64,000 bases of DNA from Desulfoluna butyratoxydans (GTDB lineage: Bacteria > Desulfobacterota > Desulfobacteria > Desulfobacterales > Desulfolunaceae). Made by a program: the position numbers and the translations under genes. The stretch lies in NCBI RefSeq assembly GCF_900699765.1, contig NZ_CAADHO010000003.1, forward strand, positions 62,001 through 126,000, in the 5' to 3' direction. This document shows, in pieces, positions 8,389 through 16,579 of this stretch. Below the pieces are notes generated by a model, which saw only the letters and a list, made by a program, of their open reading frames with translations, was not told the DNA's origin and ran no database searches. Within the stretch, counting starts at the first letter, position 1. Every line of letters starts with the position of its first letter.

Positions 8389-8976
8389 TTACCTCTCCCA
8401 CCCTGTGATCATGGCCTTTAAATGGGAAAACACCGTGGGACCGGTGGTGATCATGTAGACGTGCATGATGATAAAGGCCAGGACCAGCAGGGCGCCGAAG
8501 GTGTGGAGAACAGCGATGGCTTTCAGGCCCACGTCTGCCATGAAGTCGGTGCGGGTGTTGATTGTGTAGTAGAGAAATCCGGTGATCATCTGGCTCGGGA
8601 GGAGGAGGGCCGAGAAGAGGAGGTAGACGATGCGCTGGAGGGGGTTGTGCTTGGCCCGCTCCGTGGCGGGCACGGGGTGGGGCTCGCCCTTGAAGATGCC
8701 CACGGCGTAGTGGCGGACCACCAGGGCCATTTTTCGCGTGGTGGGGATGTAGTGTTTCCATTCACCGGTGGTGGCGATCCAGAAGGCAAAGAAGGCGAAG
8801 GCCACGGCCCAGGCGATGCCGGAGAGGTTGTGGACCCGGGCAGCGGTTTCAAACCCCATGAGGGAAAAGGAGCCGTGAACTTCCAGGCCCGTGACGATGA
8901 GAAGGGTGATGATCACCACCTGGAACCAGTGCCAGAGGCGCTCGTAGCGGGTGAAAAGGTAGATGGGTTGGTTCAT
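8389..8976 (-). CDS. Di-heme cytochrome b membrane subunit
   Basis: A 195-residue integral membrane protein of the cytochrome b561/Ni-Fe-hydrogenase b-type group, with four helices. Candidate heme-ligating histidines are H16 at the start of helix 1, H49 before helix 2, and H158 and H172 in the last helix (HTFG and MHVY). These subunits move electrons between the quinone pool and a periplasmic partner. The octaheme cytochrome gene lies 240 bp upstream on the same strand, so this is very probably its quinol-oxidising anchor. An AGGAGG-like site (AGGAGGAAATACC) precedes the start. Confidence 0.82.
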   Translation of the reverse strand: MNQPIYLFTRYERLWHWFQVVIITLLIVTGLEVHGSFSLMGFETAARVHNLSGIAWAVAFAFFAFWIATTGEWKHYIPTTRKMALVVRHYAVGIFKGEPHPVPATERAKHNPLQRIVYLLFSALLLPSQMITGFLYYTINTRTDFMADVGLKAIAVLHTFGALLVLAFIIMHVYMITTGPTVFSHLKAMITGWER

Positions 8977-9031
8977 GGTATTTCCTCCTGATACAGAACT
9001 CAGGTTTTGGGTTGTTGAATCACGTCACGGA

Positions 9032-9103
9032 GACAGTGAATAGTGAATCGTTAGAAGTGAATAGTGGTGGAGTCGCTTCGCTCCGTCAATTTGTGTGACG
9101 GAG
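9032..9103. repeat. GAATAGTGA units and a hairpin between octaheme cytochrome and cytochrome b genes
   Basis: CAGTGAATAGTGAAT and AAGTGAATAGTGG (9032-9069) belong to the same repeat type as 603-672. They are followed by CTCCGTCA (9081-9088) pairing with TGACGGAG (9096-9103). Confidence 0.5.
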
Positions 9104-9215
9104 CCGATTCAGGGAACGGGCTTAAGGCGTTTGTTTTATTCTGAGGTACGAAGCGAAGAAAACAAGCGCAATCCGGGGAAGAGGGGGGCAGTCCCTCTCC
9201 GCCGGGGGCACGTTT

Positions 9216-10838
9216 TTACCCTTTTCGCCGTGCCAGTACACGAATCGTCCCGTGAATCACGACACCGACAAGGGATGCCAGGACCAGGGCCCAGCCCGAG
9301 GCCTCCAGGGGGCCTCCGGTGTCGCGGCCCGGCATGTAGAAACCTGCCAGGTTGGGCGCGTCCATGCGGCCGCCTTCCCGGGTGTGGCATTCGGCGCAGG
9401 CCACGGTTTCCTTTTTGGGGGCCACCATGTGGGTGATGGGGAAGACGTAGCTGGTATCGGCAAAGGCGAGCTCCCCGCTGAAGGGAAGCCCGGCGTGTTC
9501 CATGCCGCTGGCCACGGCCCGGTTCCAGTCGTAGGTTTTCCAGTAGGCGTCACTCCCCTTTTTCCCGAAGAGGTGGGGGATGACGAGGTTTTTCGCCTGG
9601 GCATCCATGGGCTGTCTGGCTCGGTGGACCTTGAAGGGGAAGATGCGGGCGTTGGGATCCGTTCGGTCACCCAGGGGGCGGTTGACGGCGATCTCTTTTG
9701 ACGGGTCCACGGTGTCCCGGGCCGTGAGGGTCTCGATGCTGCCGTTGAACCAGAAGTACTCGGGTTTGACCTGTTTCTCCCAGCGCATGTCCCCTTTCTT
9801 GGTCATGTAGACGGGCTTGCCGTAGGGGCCGTTTTCCACGTAAGGTTTTCCCTCTTTTTTGACGCCGGCCTTTGACCAGTCCCACCACATCTTGGTGGGT
9901 TTTTCCCGGGCAAAGGTGGGGATGTGGCAGGTCTGGCAGGCCACCTTGTCGGTGTGGTCGTTGGGCTTGGAGCCCTTTTGGTGAGGGGTTGCCGTGTGGC
10001 AGGACTCACAGGATATCTTTTGGGTGAGGTCGTCTTCCACGAGGCTTGTGCGGGTCTCAAAGGCCGGGGTGCGGTAGGAGCGGCCTGCGATGTCATGGGC
10101 CACGGTGGTGTGGCAGCGCACGCAGTCGAAGTTTTTCCCCTTGGCATCCATGTGCACATCCAGGGCGTTGTCCGGCATGAAGAGGGAGGAGTCCAAGTCG
10201 CCGTGCTTGACCCCGTCCCCACCGCCGCCGAAGAAGTGGCAGGTGCCGCAGTTTTTTCGCGTGGGGCGTGCCACGCTCTGGGCCACGGTGTTCCACTCCG
10301 GCGGGGTGAAGGTCTTTTTCCCGAATTTTTTGGGTTTGTCCACGGGCAGGCCCGCCATGGTGGGAAACTTTTTGTAGGTGCCTGTCTGCTCATGGCAGAC
10401 GAGGCAGTCGATCTTCGTCTCGTCGGTGAAATCAAAGCTTTTGTCTTTCCAGCCATATCCCGCGTGACATGAGGTGCATCGGGGCTCGTTGCCGTGGATG
10501 CTGATGCAGAAGTTGTTCAAGGTCAGGCCTGCCTTGCCGATTTTCTCCTCTTCAGGGCTGTCGGGGTCCCGCCAGGTCCAGTGGATGGTTTGCATCACCT
10601 GGCTGCCCGCCTCGTTGTGGCAGGTGAGACAGGCTTTGGTCACCTCGCTTCCCGAGGTGAAATTCTGCTTCAAGATGTCATGGTCGGCATGGCTCGTGGT
10701 GATCCACGGTGTGGTGTCTGCCGTGGCCTGCCTTGCCATGGCGCGTCCCGGTGCTTCGTCCGCCCGGGCAGATTCAAGCCCGAAGCAGGCCAGGCACGCC
10801 ATGACCAGCCCCAGCCTTCCCATCATGTTCCCTCCCAT
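9216..10838 (-). CDS. Octaheme tetrathionate-reductase-family cytochrome c
   Basis: A 540-residue exported cytochrome with a signal peptide ending near SARA (residue 26). Eight CxxCH heme sites are visible at about residues 70, 121, 145, 197, 239, 277, 301 and 481. The long heme-free stretch before the last site and the overall length fit the octaheme tetrathionate reductase family, whose Shewanella member reduces tetrathionate, nitrite and hydroxylamine in vitro. A C-terminal membrane helix (about 517-533) would anchor it in the periplasm. I chose 10838 for GAAGGGAG six bases upstream; 10826 and 10823 are alternatives. A sigma-54 promoter lies at 10924-10939, and cytochrome b follows. The physiological acceptor (tetrathionate, thiosulfate or nitrogen oxyanion) is inference. 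Confidence 0.88.
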   Translation of the reverse strand: MGGNMMGRLGLVMACLACFGLESARADEAPGRAMARQATADTTPWITTSHADHDILKQNFTSGSEVTKACLTCHNEAGSQVMQTIHWTWRDPDSPEEEKIGKAGLTLNNFCISIHGNEPRCTSCHAGYGWKDKSFDFTDETKIDCLVCHEQTGTYKKFPTMAGLPVDKPKKFGKKTFTPPEWNTVAQSVARPTRKNCGTCHFFGGGGDGVKHGDLDSSLFMPDNALDVHMDAKGKNFDCVRCHTTVAHDIAGRSYRTPAFETRTSLVEDDLTQKISCESCHTATPHQKGSKPNDHTDKVACQTCHIPTFAREKPTKMWWDWSKAGVKKEGKPYVENGPYGKPVYMTKKGDMRWEKQVKPEYFWFNGSIETLTARDTVDPSKEIAVNRPLGDRTDPNARIFPFKVHRARQPMDAQAKNLVIPHLFGKKGSDAYWKTYDWNRAVASGMEHAGLPFSGELAFADTSYVFPITHMVAPKKETVACAECHTREGGRMDAPNLAGFYMPGRDTGGPLEASGWALVLASLVGVVIHGTIRVLARRKG

Positions 10839-10872
10839 AACGTCTCCCTTCGATGTGTGAATAAACAGCCCT

Positions 10873-10915
10873 GCCTCCGGCAGGGCCGCCGGAGGCAACT
10901 GAATAGTTGCATTCA
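10873..10915. repeat. Paired hairpin repeat in the octaheme gene leader
   Basis: GCCTCCGGC (10873-10881) pairs with GCCGGAGGC (10888-10896), followed by GCAACT-GAAT-AGTTGC (10895-10910). Nearly the same unit lies at 13270-13313. Here it falls in the transcribed leader of the octaheme gene. Confidence 0.65.
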
Positions 10916-10923
10916 TGGTTAAG

Positions 10924-10939
10924 AGCAAAGGGTGTGCCA
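10924..10939 (-). promoter_or_regulatory. Sigma-54 (-24/-12) promoter for the octaheme cytochrome
   Basis: On the minus strand TGGCACACCCTTTGCT fits the consensus TGGCAC-R-N4-TTGC-W at every fixed base. The predicted start of transcription is near 10912, giving a leader of about 75 bases before the octaheme start. Confidence 0.82.
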
Positions 10940-11000
10940 GATGGCTGCATGTGTAACGTATGGAAATGGCAGCTTCATATTGCAGGTGTGTTTGGGCTGT

Positions 11001-11048
11001 GTTAATAAATTAACGTGAGTATGGCAACGAATGTTAATTTACGTTAAC
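11001..11048. promoter_or_regulatory. Two palindromic activator sites between octaheme gene and PAS regulator
   Basis: GTTAATAAATTAAC (11001-11014) and GTTAATTTACGTTAAC (11033-11048) both have GTTAA/TTAAC arms, with centres about 33 bp (three helical turns) apart. They lie 62-110 bp upstream of the sigma-54 promoter, the usual place for an enhancer, and just before the regulator gene they may also control. Confidence 0.6.
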
Positions 11049-11067
11049 TCCGCCCGTGAGGTGACCA

Positions 11068-12399
11068 ATGGAACACGTGATTTCCCATATTTTCGACACC
11101 CTTGCCGACGGTGTTCTGGTTGTGAACAGCAAGGGGCGGATTCTCGATGCCAACCGGGCTGCCGAGGAGCTCACGGGGTTTTCCCGGCAGGAGCTGAAAG
11201 GGGGCCCGTGCCGTATGCTGAACTGCTCGGGCTGCAAGCGGTTTGAAAAGGGCGGGGAACATCCCCACTGCAGCCTTTTTGCCTCAGGAGGGGAGAAGGT
11301 GGTGCGGTGCACCATCAAGTGCCGGAGCGGTGAGACCATCCCGGTGTTGAAGCGGGCCCGGGTGATGGAGGACGGTGACGGGCAGGTCATCGGGGCCGTG
11401 GAGATCCTTACGGACATGAGAAAACTCGTGGCCCTGGAGAACCGGGTGGACGATCTGGCACGGGAGGTGGTGGCCAGCCGGGAGCACCACGGCATCGAAG
11501 GGGAGTCCGCAGCGATCCGACGGCTCCTGGCCTTTATCGACAGCGTGGTCACCTCCACGGCCCCGGTGCTGATTCAGGGCGAGAGCGGCACGGGCAAGGA
11601 GCTGGTTGCCCAGGCCATCCATACGGGCAGCATGGGGGCGGGGGCACCCTTTATCAAGGTGAACTGTGCAGCCTTGAATGAAAACCTTCTGGAGAGTGAG
11701 CTCTTCGGCCATGTGAAGGGGGCCTTTACCGGTGCCTCCCGGGACCGGGTCGGTCGCTTTGAGGCGGCCCACGGGGGCACCCTGTTCCTGGATGAGATCG
11801 GGGACATGCCCGCCCCGATTCAGGTGAAGCTGCTGAGGGTCCTTGAGGAGAAGGTGATCGAAAAGGTGGGGGACCACACCCCGGTACCGGTGGATGTGCG
11901 GGTTATCACCGCCACCCACAGGGACCTGGGGGCCCTTGTTGAAAGGGGGGATTTCCGGGAAGACCTCTATTTCCGAATCAACGTCATTCCCGTTATCTGC
12001 CCGCCGCTGCGGGAGCGCGACGGCGACGTGCTGATCCTGGCCAACCGGTTTCTTACGCGGTTTGCCCTGCGGGACGGAAAGCCCATGACCGGCATCTCTC
12101 CGGAAGCCGCAGCCGTCCTTGACGCCTATGGTTGGCCGGGGAACGTCCGGGAGCTGCGCAACGCCATGGAGTATGCCATGGTCCTGAGCCGAAACGGGCG
12201 CGTGGAGGTGGAGCACCTGCCCGTCCATGTAGGGGCTGCCGGGGAAGCCGTCCCCTTTCAGGGGGGACGGCGGGCCGTGACCCGGGCTGACGTGGAGGCC
12301 GCCCTTTTTCGGGCGGGGGGCGTGAAAACCGAAGCCGCAAGGCTCCTGGGGGTGAGCAGGGTCACCTTGTGGAAATGGATGAAAAAAATGGGGCTTTGA
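11068..12399 (+). CDS. PAS-domain sigma-54-dependent activator
   Basis: A 443-residue enhancer-binding protein. An N-terminal PAS domain (about 1-115) carries a cysteine cluster C48, C53, C56 and C68, plus C81 and C85, that could hold iron, zinc or sense sulfur species. The AAA+ domain has Walker A GESGTGKE (171-178), the sigma-54 contact loop GAFTGA (218-223) and LFLDEIGD (Walker B). A Fis-type helix-turn-helix closes the protein. It is divergent from the octaheme gene, which has a sigma-54 promoter and palindromic upstream sites, so control of that operon is the natural reading. No receiver domain is present, so sensing is probably direct through the PAS domain. Confidence 0.9.
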   Translation: MEHVISHIFDTLADGVLVVNSKGRILDANRAAEELTGFSRQELKGGPCRMLNCSGCKRFEKGGEHPHCSLFASGGEKVVRCTIKCRSGETIPVLKRARVMEDGDGQVIGAVEILTDMRKLVALENRVDDLAREVVASREHHGIEGESAAIRRLLAFIDSVVTSTAPVLIQGESGTGKELVAQAIHTGSMGAGAPFIKVNCAALNENLLESELFGHVKGAFTGASRDRVGRFEAAHGGTLFLDEIGDMPAPIQVKLLRVLEEKVIEKVGDHTPVPVDVRVITATHRDLGALVERGDFREDLYFRINVIPVICPPLRERDGDVLILANRFLTRFALRDGKPMTGISPEAAAVLDAYGWPGNVRELRNAMEYAMVLSRNGRVEVEHLPVHVGAAGEAVPFQGGRRAVTRADVEAALFRAGGVKTEAARLLGVSRVTLWKWMKKMGL

Positions 12400-12400
12400 A

Positions 12401-12952
12401 TTAAAGGTCTGATCCCTGCGTCCCTTTCATTTCTTCCTCAATTTGCCTGTCCAGCTCCTCCATGCTTGTCTGCTCTTTGGGGGTGGTGACGGCGCTTTCG
12501 GCAAAGGGGTTTGCGTCTTTGCTCACCCAGCCGGTGCTGTCCCAGAGGTTGGCGCGCTCGTCCATGGACCCCTGCCAGGTGTAGGTGCCCCAGGGGGTCT
12601 TAAGGGCGTCTCCTCTTTTCCCTTCCATGCGTTCACCATCCTTGTAAAGGAGCCCGTGGTAGCCCTGGCTTCGGCTGCCCGGCTGAAGGATGTGAACCAC
12701 CAGCTTCCAGCCATCCTCTTCTTTGACCATCACCTTGGGCGAGGTGCGGCCGCAGGGGGGCCGTTTTTTCATCTGGGCGACGCATGTGCGGTGCTGGGGC
12801 AGGCAGGCTTCCTGTGTTGCCGTGCAGGTGGTGCGGGGGCATGGGGTGGACGGGTCGGCCGTTTTGTTGGGGCAGGAGGACGGTGTGGCCCAGGCTGCGG
12901 AGACCACGGCAAGGGCGGCTGTCAGGAACAGGCATATGCAGGTGCGTTTCAT
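12401..12952 (-). CDS. Exported cysteine-rich hypothetical protein
   Basis: I do not recognise a named family. The 183-residue product has a signal peptide (cleavage near AWATP, residue 23) and a cysteine-rich N-terminal segment: Cys at about 27, 38, 43, 50, 57 and 67. A middle part, LYKDGERMEGKRGD followed by TPWGTY, recalls the pattern before the active site of L,D-transpeptidases. The catalytic His and Cys of that family are absent, so no enzyme activity is claimed. The acidic C-terminus (EELDRQIEEEMKG) looks helical. The stop codon lies one base from the stop of the convergent PAS regulator. The ATG has AAAGGA ten bases upstream. Confidence 0.6.
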   Translation of the reverse strand: MKRTCICLFLTAALAVVSAAWATPSSCPNKTADPSTPCPRTTCTATQEACLPQHRTCVAQMKKRPPCGRTSPKVMVKEEDGWKLVVHILQPGSRSQGYHGLLYKDGERMEGKRGDALKTPWGTYTWQGSMDERANLWDSTGWVSKDANPFAESAVTTPKEQTSMEELDRQIEEEMKGTQGSDL

Positions 12953-13056
12953 AATGTCGTGTCCTTTTTCGTTTTCTATGTCACGGAGATGGGTTGGGTA
13001 CGGTTTGCTGCCCGTGGGTGGGCATGTGAATGTCTATTTTTGCGGATGAGGGGGGA

Positions 13057-13200
13057 GAGGTCAAGGGGGAAAGGGCTAAGGGGGAAGGGCTAAAGGCAAA
13101 AAGGCGAAGGGCTAAAGGGGAAAGGCTAACGGGGAAAGGCTAAAGGCAAAAAGGTTGAGGGCTAAGGGGAAAAGGCGAAGGGCGAAGGAAAGGACGGGTT
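13057..13200. repeat. Purine-rich tandem array (GGCTAAAGGGGAAA-like)
   Basis: About ten imperfect units of GGGCTAA(A)GG(G)GAAA and GGCAAAAAGGCGAAG follow each other with almost no pyrimidines on the plus strand. No open frame with a ribosome site is visible in 12953-13335; the rest of this gap holds a copy of the paired-hairpin repeat at 13270-13313. Confidence 0.7.
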
Positions 13201-13269
13201 TTCCGGCTTGCGCAGAGGAAAGGGATCCGGCTAAAGTAAGCTTTTTGGGTAATGACTCAGCTCATCATT

Positions 13270-13313
13270 GCCTCAGGCGGTCCTGCCGGAGGCAACTGAA
13301 TCGTTGCATTCAT
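13270..13313. repeat. Paired hairpin repeat upstream of the MalT/SARP-like gene
   Basis: Ends in GCCGGAGGCAACTGAAT followed by CGTTGCATTCAT, which differs from 10888-10915 by a single base in the second hairpin. It lies 23 bp before the regulator start. Confidence 0.6.
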
Positions 13314-13335
13314 CATTTCTTCTCAGGACGTACCC

Positions 13336-16300
13336 ATGAGCCATTCAGGTCCGGTCATTCGTCACGACGCTCTCTCCCATTGCCGGATGCTCTTTTCCGG
13401 TGATTTTCGCCTGCTGGTCATGGTGGCCCGTGCCGGTCAGGGCAAGACCACGCTGGCACGGCAGTTCATGGATTCTGCCCCGTCCTTCTGGCATGCCTGC
13501 ACGCCGTCTGAGAGCGACCCGTCGGTCTTTACGGACCGTCTGAGCCACAGCCTGGGGTTGCCTTCCCTGCCCGAGGGCGGTTCACCGGAGAATCGCTCGG
13601 AGCAGGCCCTTGCGCGGCTTGTAAAAGCAGCCCCCGACCTGGGGCCGGGCCTGCTGATTGTGGATGACTACCACCTGGTCATGGACAACCCGGCAAACCG
13701 CACCTGCCTGCAGCAGCTCCTTGCCCACAGCCCGTTGCACATGGTGATCCTTACCCGTGAGTACCCGGATCATGTCGTTCTGGCTCCTTTGGGGGACACC
13801 CTTTTCATCGACAACGACCTTCTGGCCCTGAGCCTGGACGAAACCGCCCAGGTGGTGCAGGCTGCCGGGGGAGACCCTGCTGCGGCCCACGCCATTCGGG
13901 ACATCCATGCCCTCACCGAAGGGTGGCCCGGAGGGGTGCGGTTGATTCTGGAGCACGGACGGCTGAGCAGCAGGCCGTTGACCCGACATCTCCCTGAGCT
14001 CTCCGGCAGCCGGATTCTCGGGGCCATGGACCTTCTCTGGACCGAGGCGTCTCCCAGGATGGCCCTTCTGGCGGGCCTTGAGCGCATTCCTGCGGGGATC
14101 CTCACGGACGACGGTCCCTGGCGCGTCGAGGGCGAGCTGCTCTCCTCCCTTGCGGCCAGGGCGTGTTTTGTGAGGATCCAGAAAGACAAGGAGGGGGAGT
14201 GGGTCATCCTGCATCATTTGCTTCGGGAGGCCTTTGCAGCGCGGAAATCGAGCCTGACCCAGGCGTTTTGTCGTCGGTGGGCCGAGGTGCTGGGTGCCGG
14301 ATGCATTGAACGGGGCCTTGTGGAGGAGGGGCTGCTCTGCCTGAGCCGCGAAGGCTGCCACCAGAAGCTTGCCGGGGAGCTGAGTGCCCACGGCCTGGCG
14401 CTTCTTGGACGGGGCCGGTTTGCCCTGGTTGCCTCTCTTCTGGATGCACTTTCGCCCTGGTCTTCAAACAATTTTCCCTGGCTGGACCTTTTTCGGGGGA
14501 TCATCCTGCTCACCGAGGACCCTGTCTCTGCCCGGCAATGGCTGGAGCAGAGCCTTGACGGCATGCGCGGGGCAGGAGACGAGAAGGGGGAACTCCATGC
14601 CATCGGGCGCCTGGTGGAGTATGAGGTACTGCATGGCGGGGCCTACGGCAGGCTTGCACCGGATATCCGGCGGGCAAGCGCCCTTCTTGAGACCATCGAT
14701 TTGGCAGCCCATCACCGACGTCATATTCTGGCGGCCCTGACGCTGGGGGCCTGCTATGCCCTGGACGGGGCAGCGGCCCACGGACTGCTTCGCCTTCTGG
14801 AGCCGGAACTTAGGGCAGGCGGTGAAGATCACCTGGACCTTTTCAGTCTCCTGGTGCCCTGTTTGAACGCCATCCTGCGAACCGACGTTCCCTGTGCCCT
14901 TGCCGAACTCGATGCCAGGGTGGCGCCGGAGCGCATGGCGGGCTTGAGCCCGTCGAGCCGGTTTGCCGTCCATTTTTGCCTTGTGAACATCTTGCGTATC
15001 CGCGGCCGGGACGATGATTTTTCTCTTGCCGGGCGGTATGTGAAGACCCATTTTACGCCTTTTCTTTCGTCGCCCTACCTGGTGAAAATGACCCGCACCT
15101 GGGACGCCCTGGCTGCGTTGCGCCGAGGCCGGGCAAAAGAGGCCCTCGGCATATTCGACGAGGTGCTTGAGACCAGCGGCGGGCAAGACAATCTTCATGC
15201 CGTGACCCTGAGCTGGAAGGCCCTGTGCCTGGCTCACCTGGGCAGGCACCATGAGGCCCGGGCCCTTTCGACTGAGATCGGCCGGGTGGGAGACCTTGGT
15301 TGCGGGCATTACTACGCTCGCCATTGCGCCATGATCCAGGGGTGCAGCCGAAGCCTGGATCCGGCCGATGCCGACGCGGTATCCAACTTGGCCCGCCACA
15401 CCTCCACCCACACCATCTATGAAGATGCCTCCATCCAGGCCCTAGGCCTGGGGTACCTGGCCAGGCGCCATCTGGTCGATGGCGAGGGCAGCGCTGCCAT
15501 GGGGGCTGTCACGGACATGCTCTCCATCATGGAGACCGTGGATTGCCGTAACTTTTCCGGGTTTGAACCCCGCATTTTCACCCCCATGCTCACTGCTGCG
15601 GTATCCGGGGGAACCGAACGTCAGAGAGCCTTTCTGGCCGCCAGGCAAATGCTGGGCGTGGATCTTCTGGACGACGGCAGTGCCGTGCCTGTGCTGGACA
15701 TCCGACCCGCCCCCGGTGGGCGCCTTGAGGTTTTTTGCCCCTCCTCGGGAAAATCGGTGGCGGTTCGAGCGGCCCAGCAGGTCCGTCTTCTTACTCTCCT
15801 GCTTGGGGAGCCCGGCACCTGCATGGCGGCCCACCGCCTGGCTGATCTTATCTGGCCCGGCAAGGAGCCAGGTGGGCTCAGGGGGCGTCTGGACAACCTG
15901 ATGAAGCGCCTGAGGCAGACCCTGGCCACGGCCCTGGACGGGACGTCGCCCAGGGCTTACCTGGCCATTGACGCGGGCACGGCTGTGCTGCGCCATGTCC
16001 GGTGCGAGGCGGCCCGCCTCGATGACCTGCTGGAAGAGGGGCGGTTGATCTTGGAGCAGAAACGCCCCTGGACCGCCTCCGTTCTTTTGACCCGTGCCTT
16101 TTCCCTTCTCAAAGACCCCGCCCCTTTTGCCCCCGATGCCCGGGAGGTCCGTGGCGCTGCCCTGGCGTGGTGCCCGGTGCTGGCCCAGACCCATGGCACG
16201 GACCGGGCCCTTGACGTCGCCCGCTGCGCCCTCTCTTTCCTTCCCCTTTCCCCATCCCTTAATCGACTCATCCATGATCTCTGCCTTGATGCAGACCGTC

Positions 16301-16404
16301 CCCACCAGGCCCTGGAGCAGGTGGATCGTTTTCGAAAGGACCTGCGCCGGGCAGGCCACAGCTTCGAAGAGCAGGAGGCGGTCATGGAGAGTTTTTGGGG
16401 GTAG
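13336..16404 (+). CDS. MalT/SARP-like STAND ATPase transcriptional regulator
   Basis: A 1022-residue regulator. The N-terminal STAND ATPase has Walker A ARAGQGKTTL (about 31-40) and Walker B LLIVDDYHLV (about 108). A long helical-repeat middle (about 300-780, TPR-like) resembles MalT. Instead of a C-terminal LuxR helix-turn-helix, the last 230 residues look like a winged helix (RLEVFCPS, then AHRLADLIWPG) joined to a bacterial transcriptional activation domain as in SARP proteins, ending with a TPR-like tail. It would bind an unknown inducer, oligomerise and activate transcription. It leads a set of plus-strand genes (16580-21638), its likely targets. The ATG at 13336 follows CAGGACG. Confidence 0.78.
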   Translation: MSHSGPVIRHDALSHCRMLFSGDFRLLVMVARAGQGKTTLARQFMDSAPSFWHACTPSESDPSVFTDRLSHSLGLPSLPEGGSPENRSEQALARLVKAAPDLGPGLLIVDDYHLVMDNPANRTCLQQLLAHSPLHMVILTREYPDHVVLAPLGDTLFIDNDLLALSLDETAQVVQAAGGDPAAAHAIRDIHALTEGWPGGVRLILEHGRLSSRPLTRHLPELSGSRILGAMDLLWTEASPRMALLAGLERIPAGILTDDGPWRVEGELLSSLAARACFVRIQKDKEGEWVILHHLLREAFAARKSSLTQAFCRRWAEVLGAGCIERGLVEEGLLCLSREGCHQKLAGELSAHGLALLGRGRFALVASLLDALSPWSSNNFPWLDLFRGIILLTEDPVSARQWLEQSLDGMRGAGDEKGELHAIGRLVEYEVLHGGAYGRLAPDIRRASALLETIDLAAHHRRHILAALTLGACYALDGAAAHGLLRLLEPELRAGGEDHLDLFSLLVPCLNAILRTDVPCALAELDARVAPERMAGLSPSSRFAVHFCLVNILRIRGRDDDFSLAGRYVKTHFTPFLSSPYLVKMTRTWDALAALRRGRAKEALGIFDEVLETSGGQDNLHAVTLSWKALCLAHLGRHHEARALSTEIGRVGDLGCGHYYARHCAMIQGCSRSLDPADADAVSNLARHTSTHTIYEDASIQALGLGYLARRHLVDGEGSAAMGAVTDMLSIMETVDCRNFSGFEPRIFTPMLTAAVSGGTERQRAFLAARQMLGVDLLDDGSAVPVLDIRPAPGGRLEVFCPSSGKSVAVRAAQQVRLLTLLLGEPGTCMAAHRLADLIWPGKEPGGLRGRLDNLMKRLRQTLATALDGTSPRAYLAIDAGTAVLRHVRCEAARLDDLLEEGRLILEQKRPWTASVLLTRAFSLLKDPAPFAPDAREVRGAALAWCPVLAQTHGTDRALDVARCALSFLPLSPSLNRLIHDLCLDADRPHQALEQVDRFRKDLRRAGHSFEEQEAVMESFWG

Positions 16405-16579
16405 GATCTTTTTCGGACGGTTTTTGTTTTGTTTTAATGGGTTAGGAGGAAACGACAGGTCCCTGACAGGTGTGTGCCCAAGGGGGCGTATACTTTTGCC
16501 GATTGGTGGTTTAGTTCACTCAGTCAATAGCTGAATTTCGCAGAATAAGCTGAATGAAGGACTCATCGAAAGGCAGGTT

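Noticed and set aside
10895..10920. Second sigma-54 promoter in the octaheme leader
   Set aside because: The GCAACTGAATAGTTGC hairpin contains TTGC/GCAA but no TGGCAC at the required distance.
13057..13200. Possible CRISPR array
   Set aside because: Units are short, degenerate and directly adjoining, with no spacers and no cas genes nearby.
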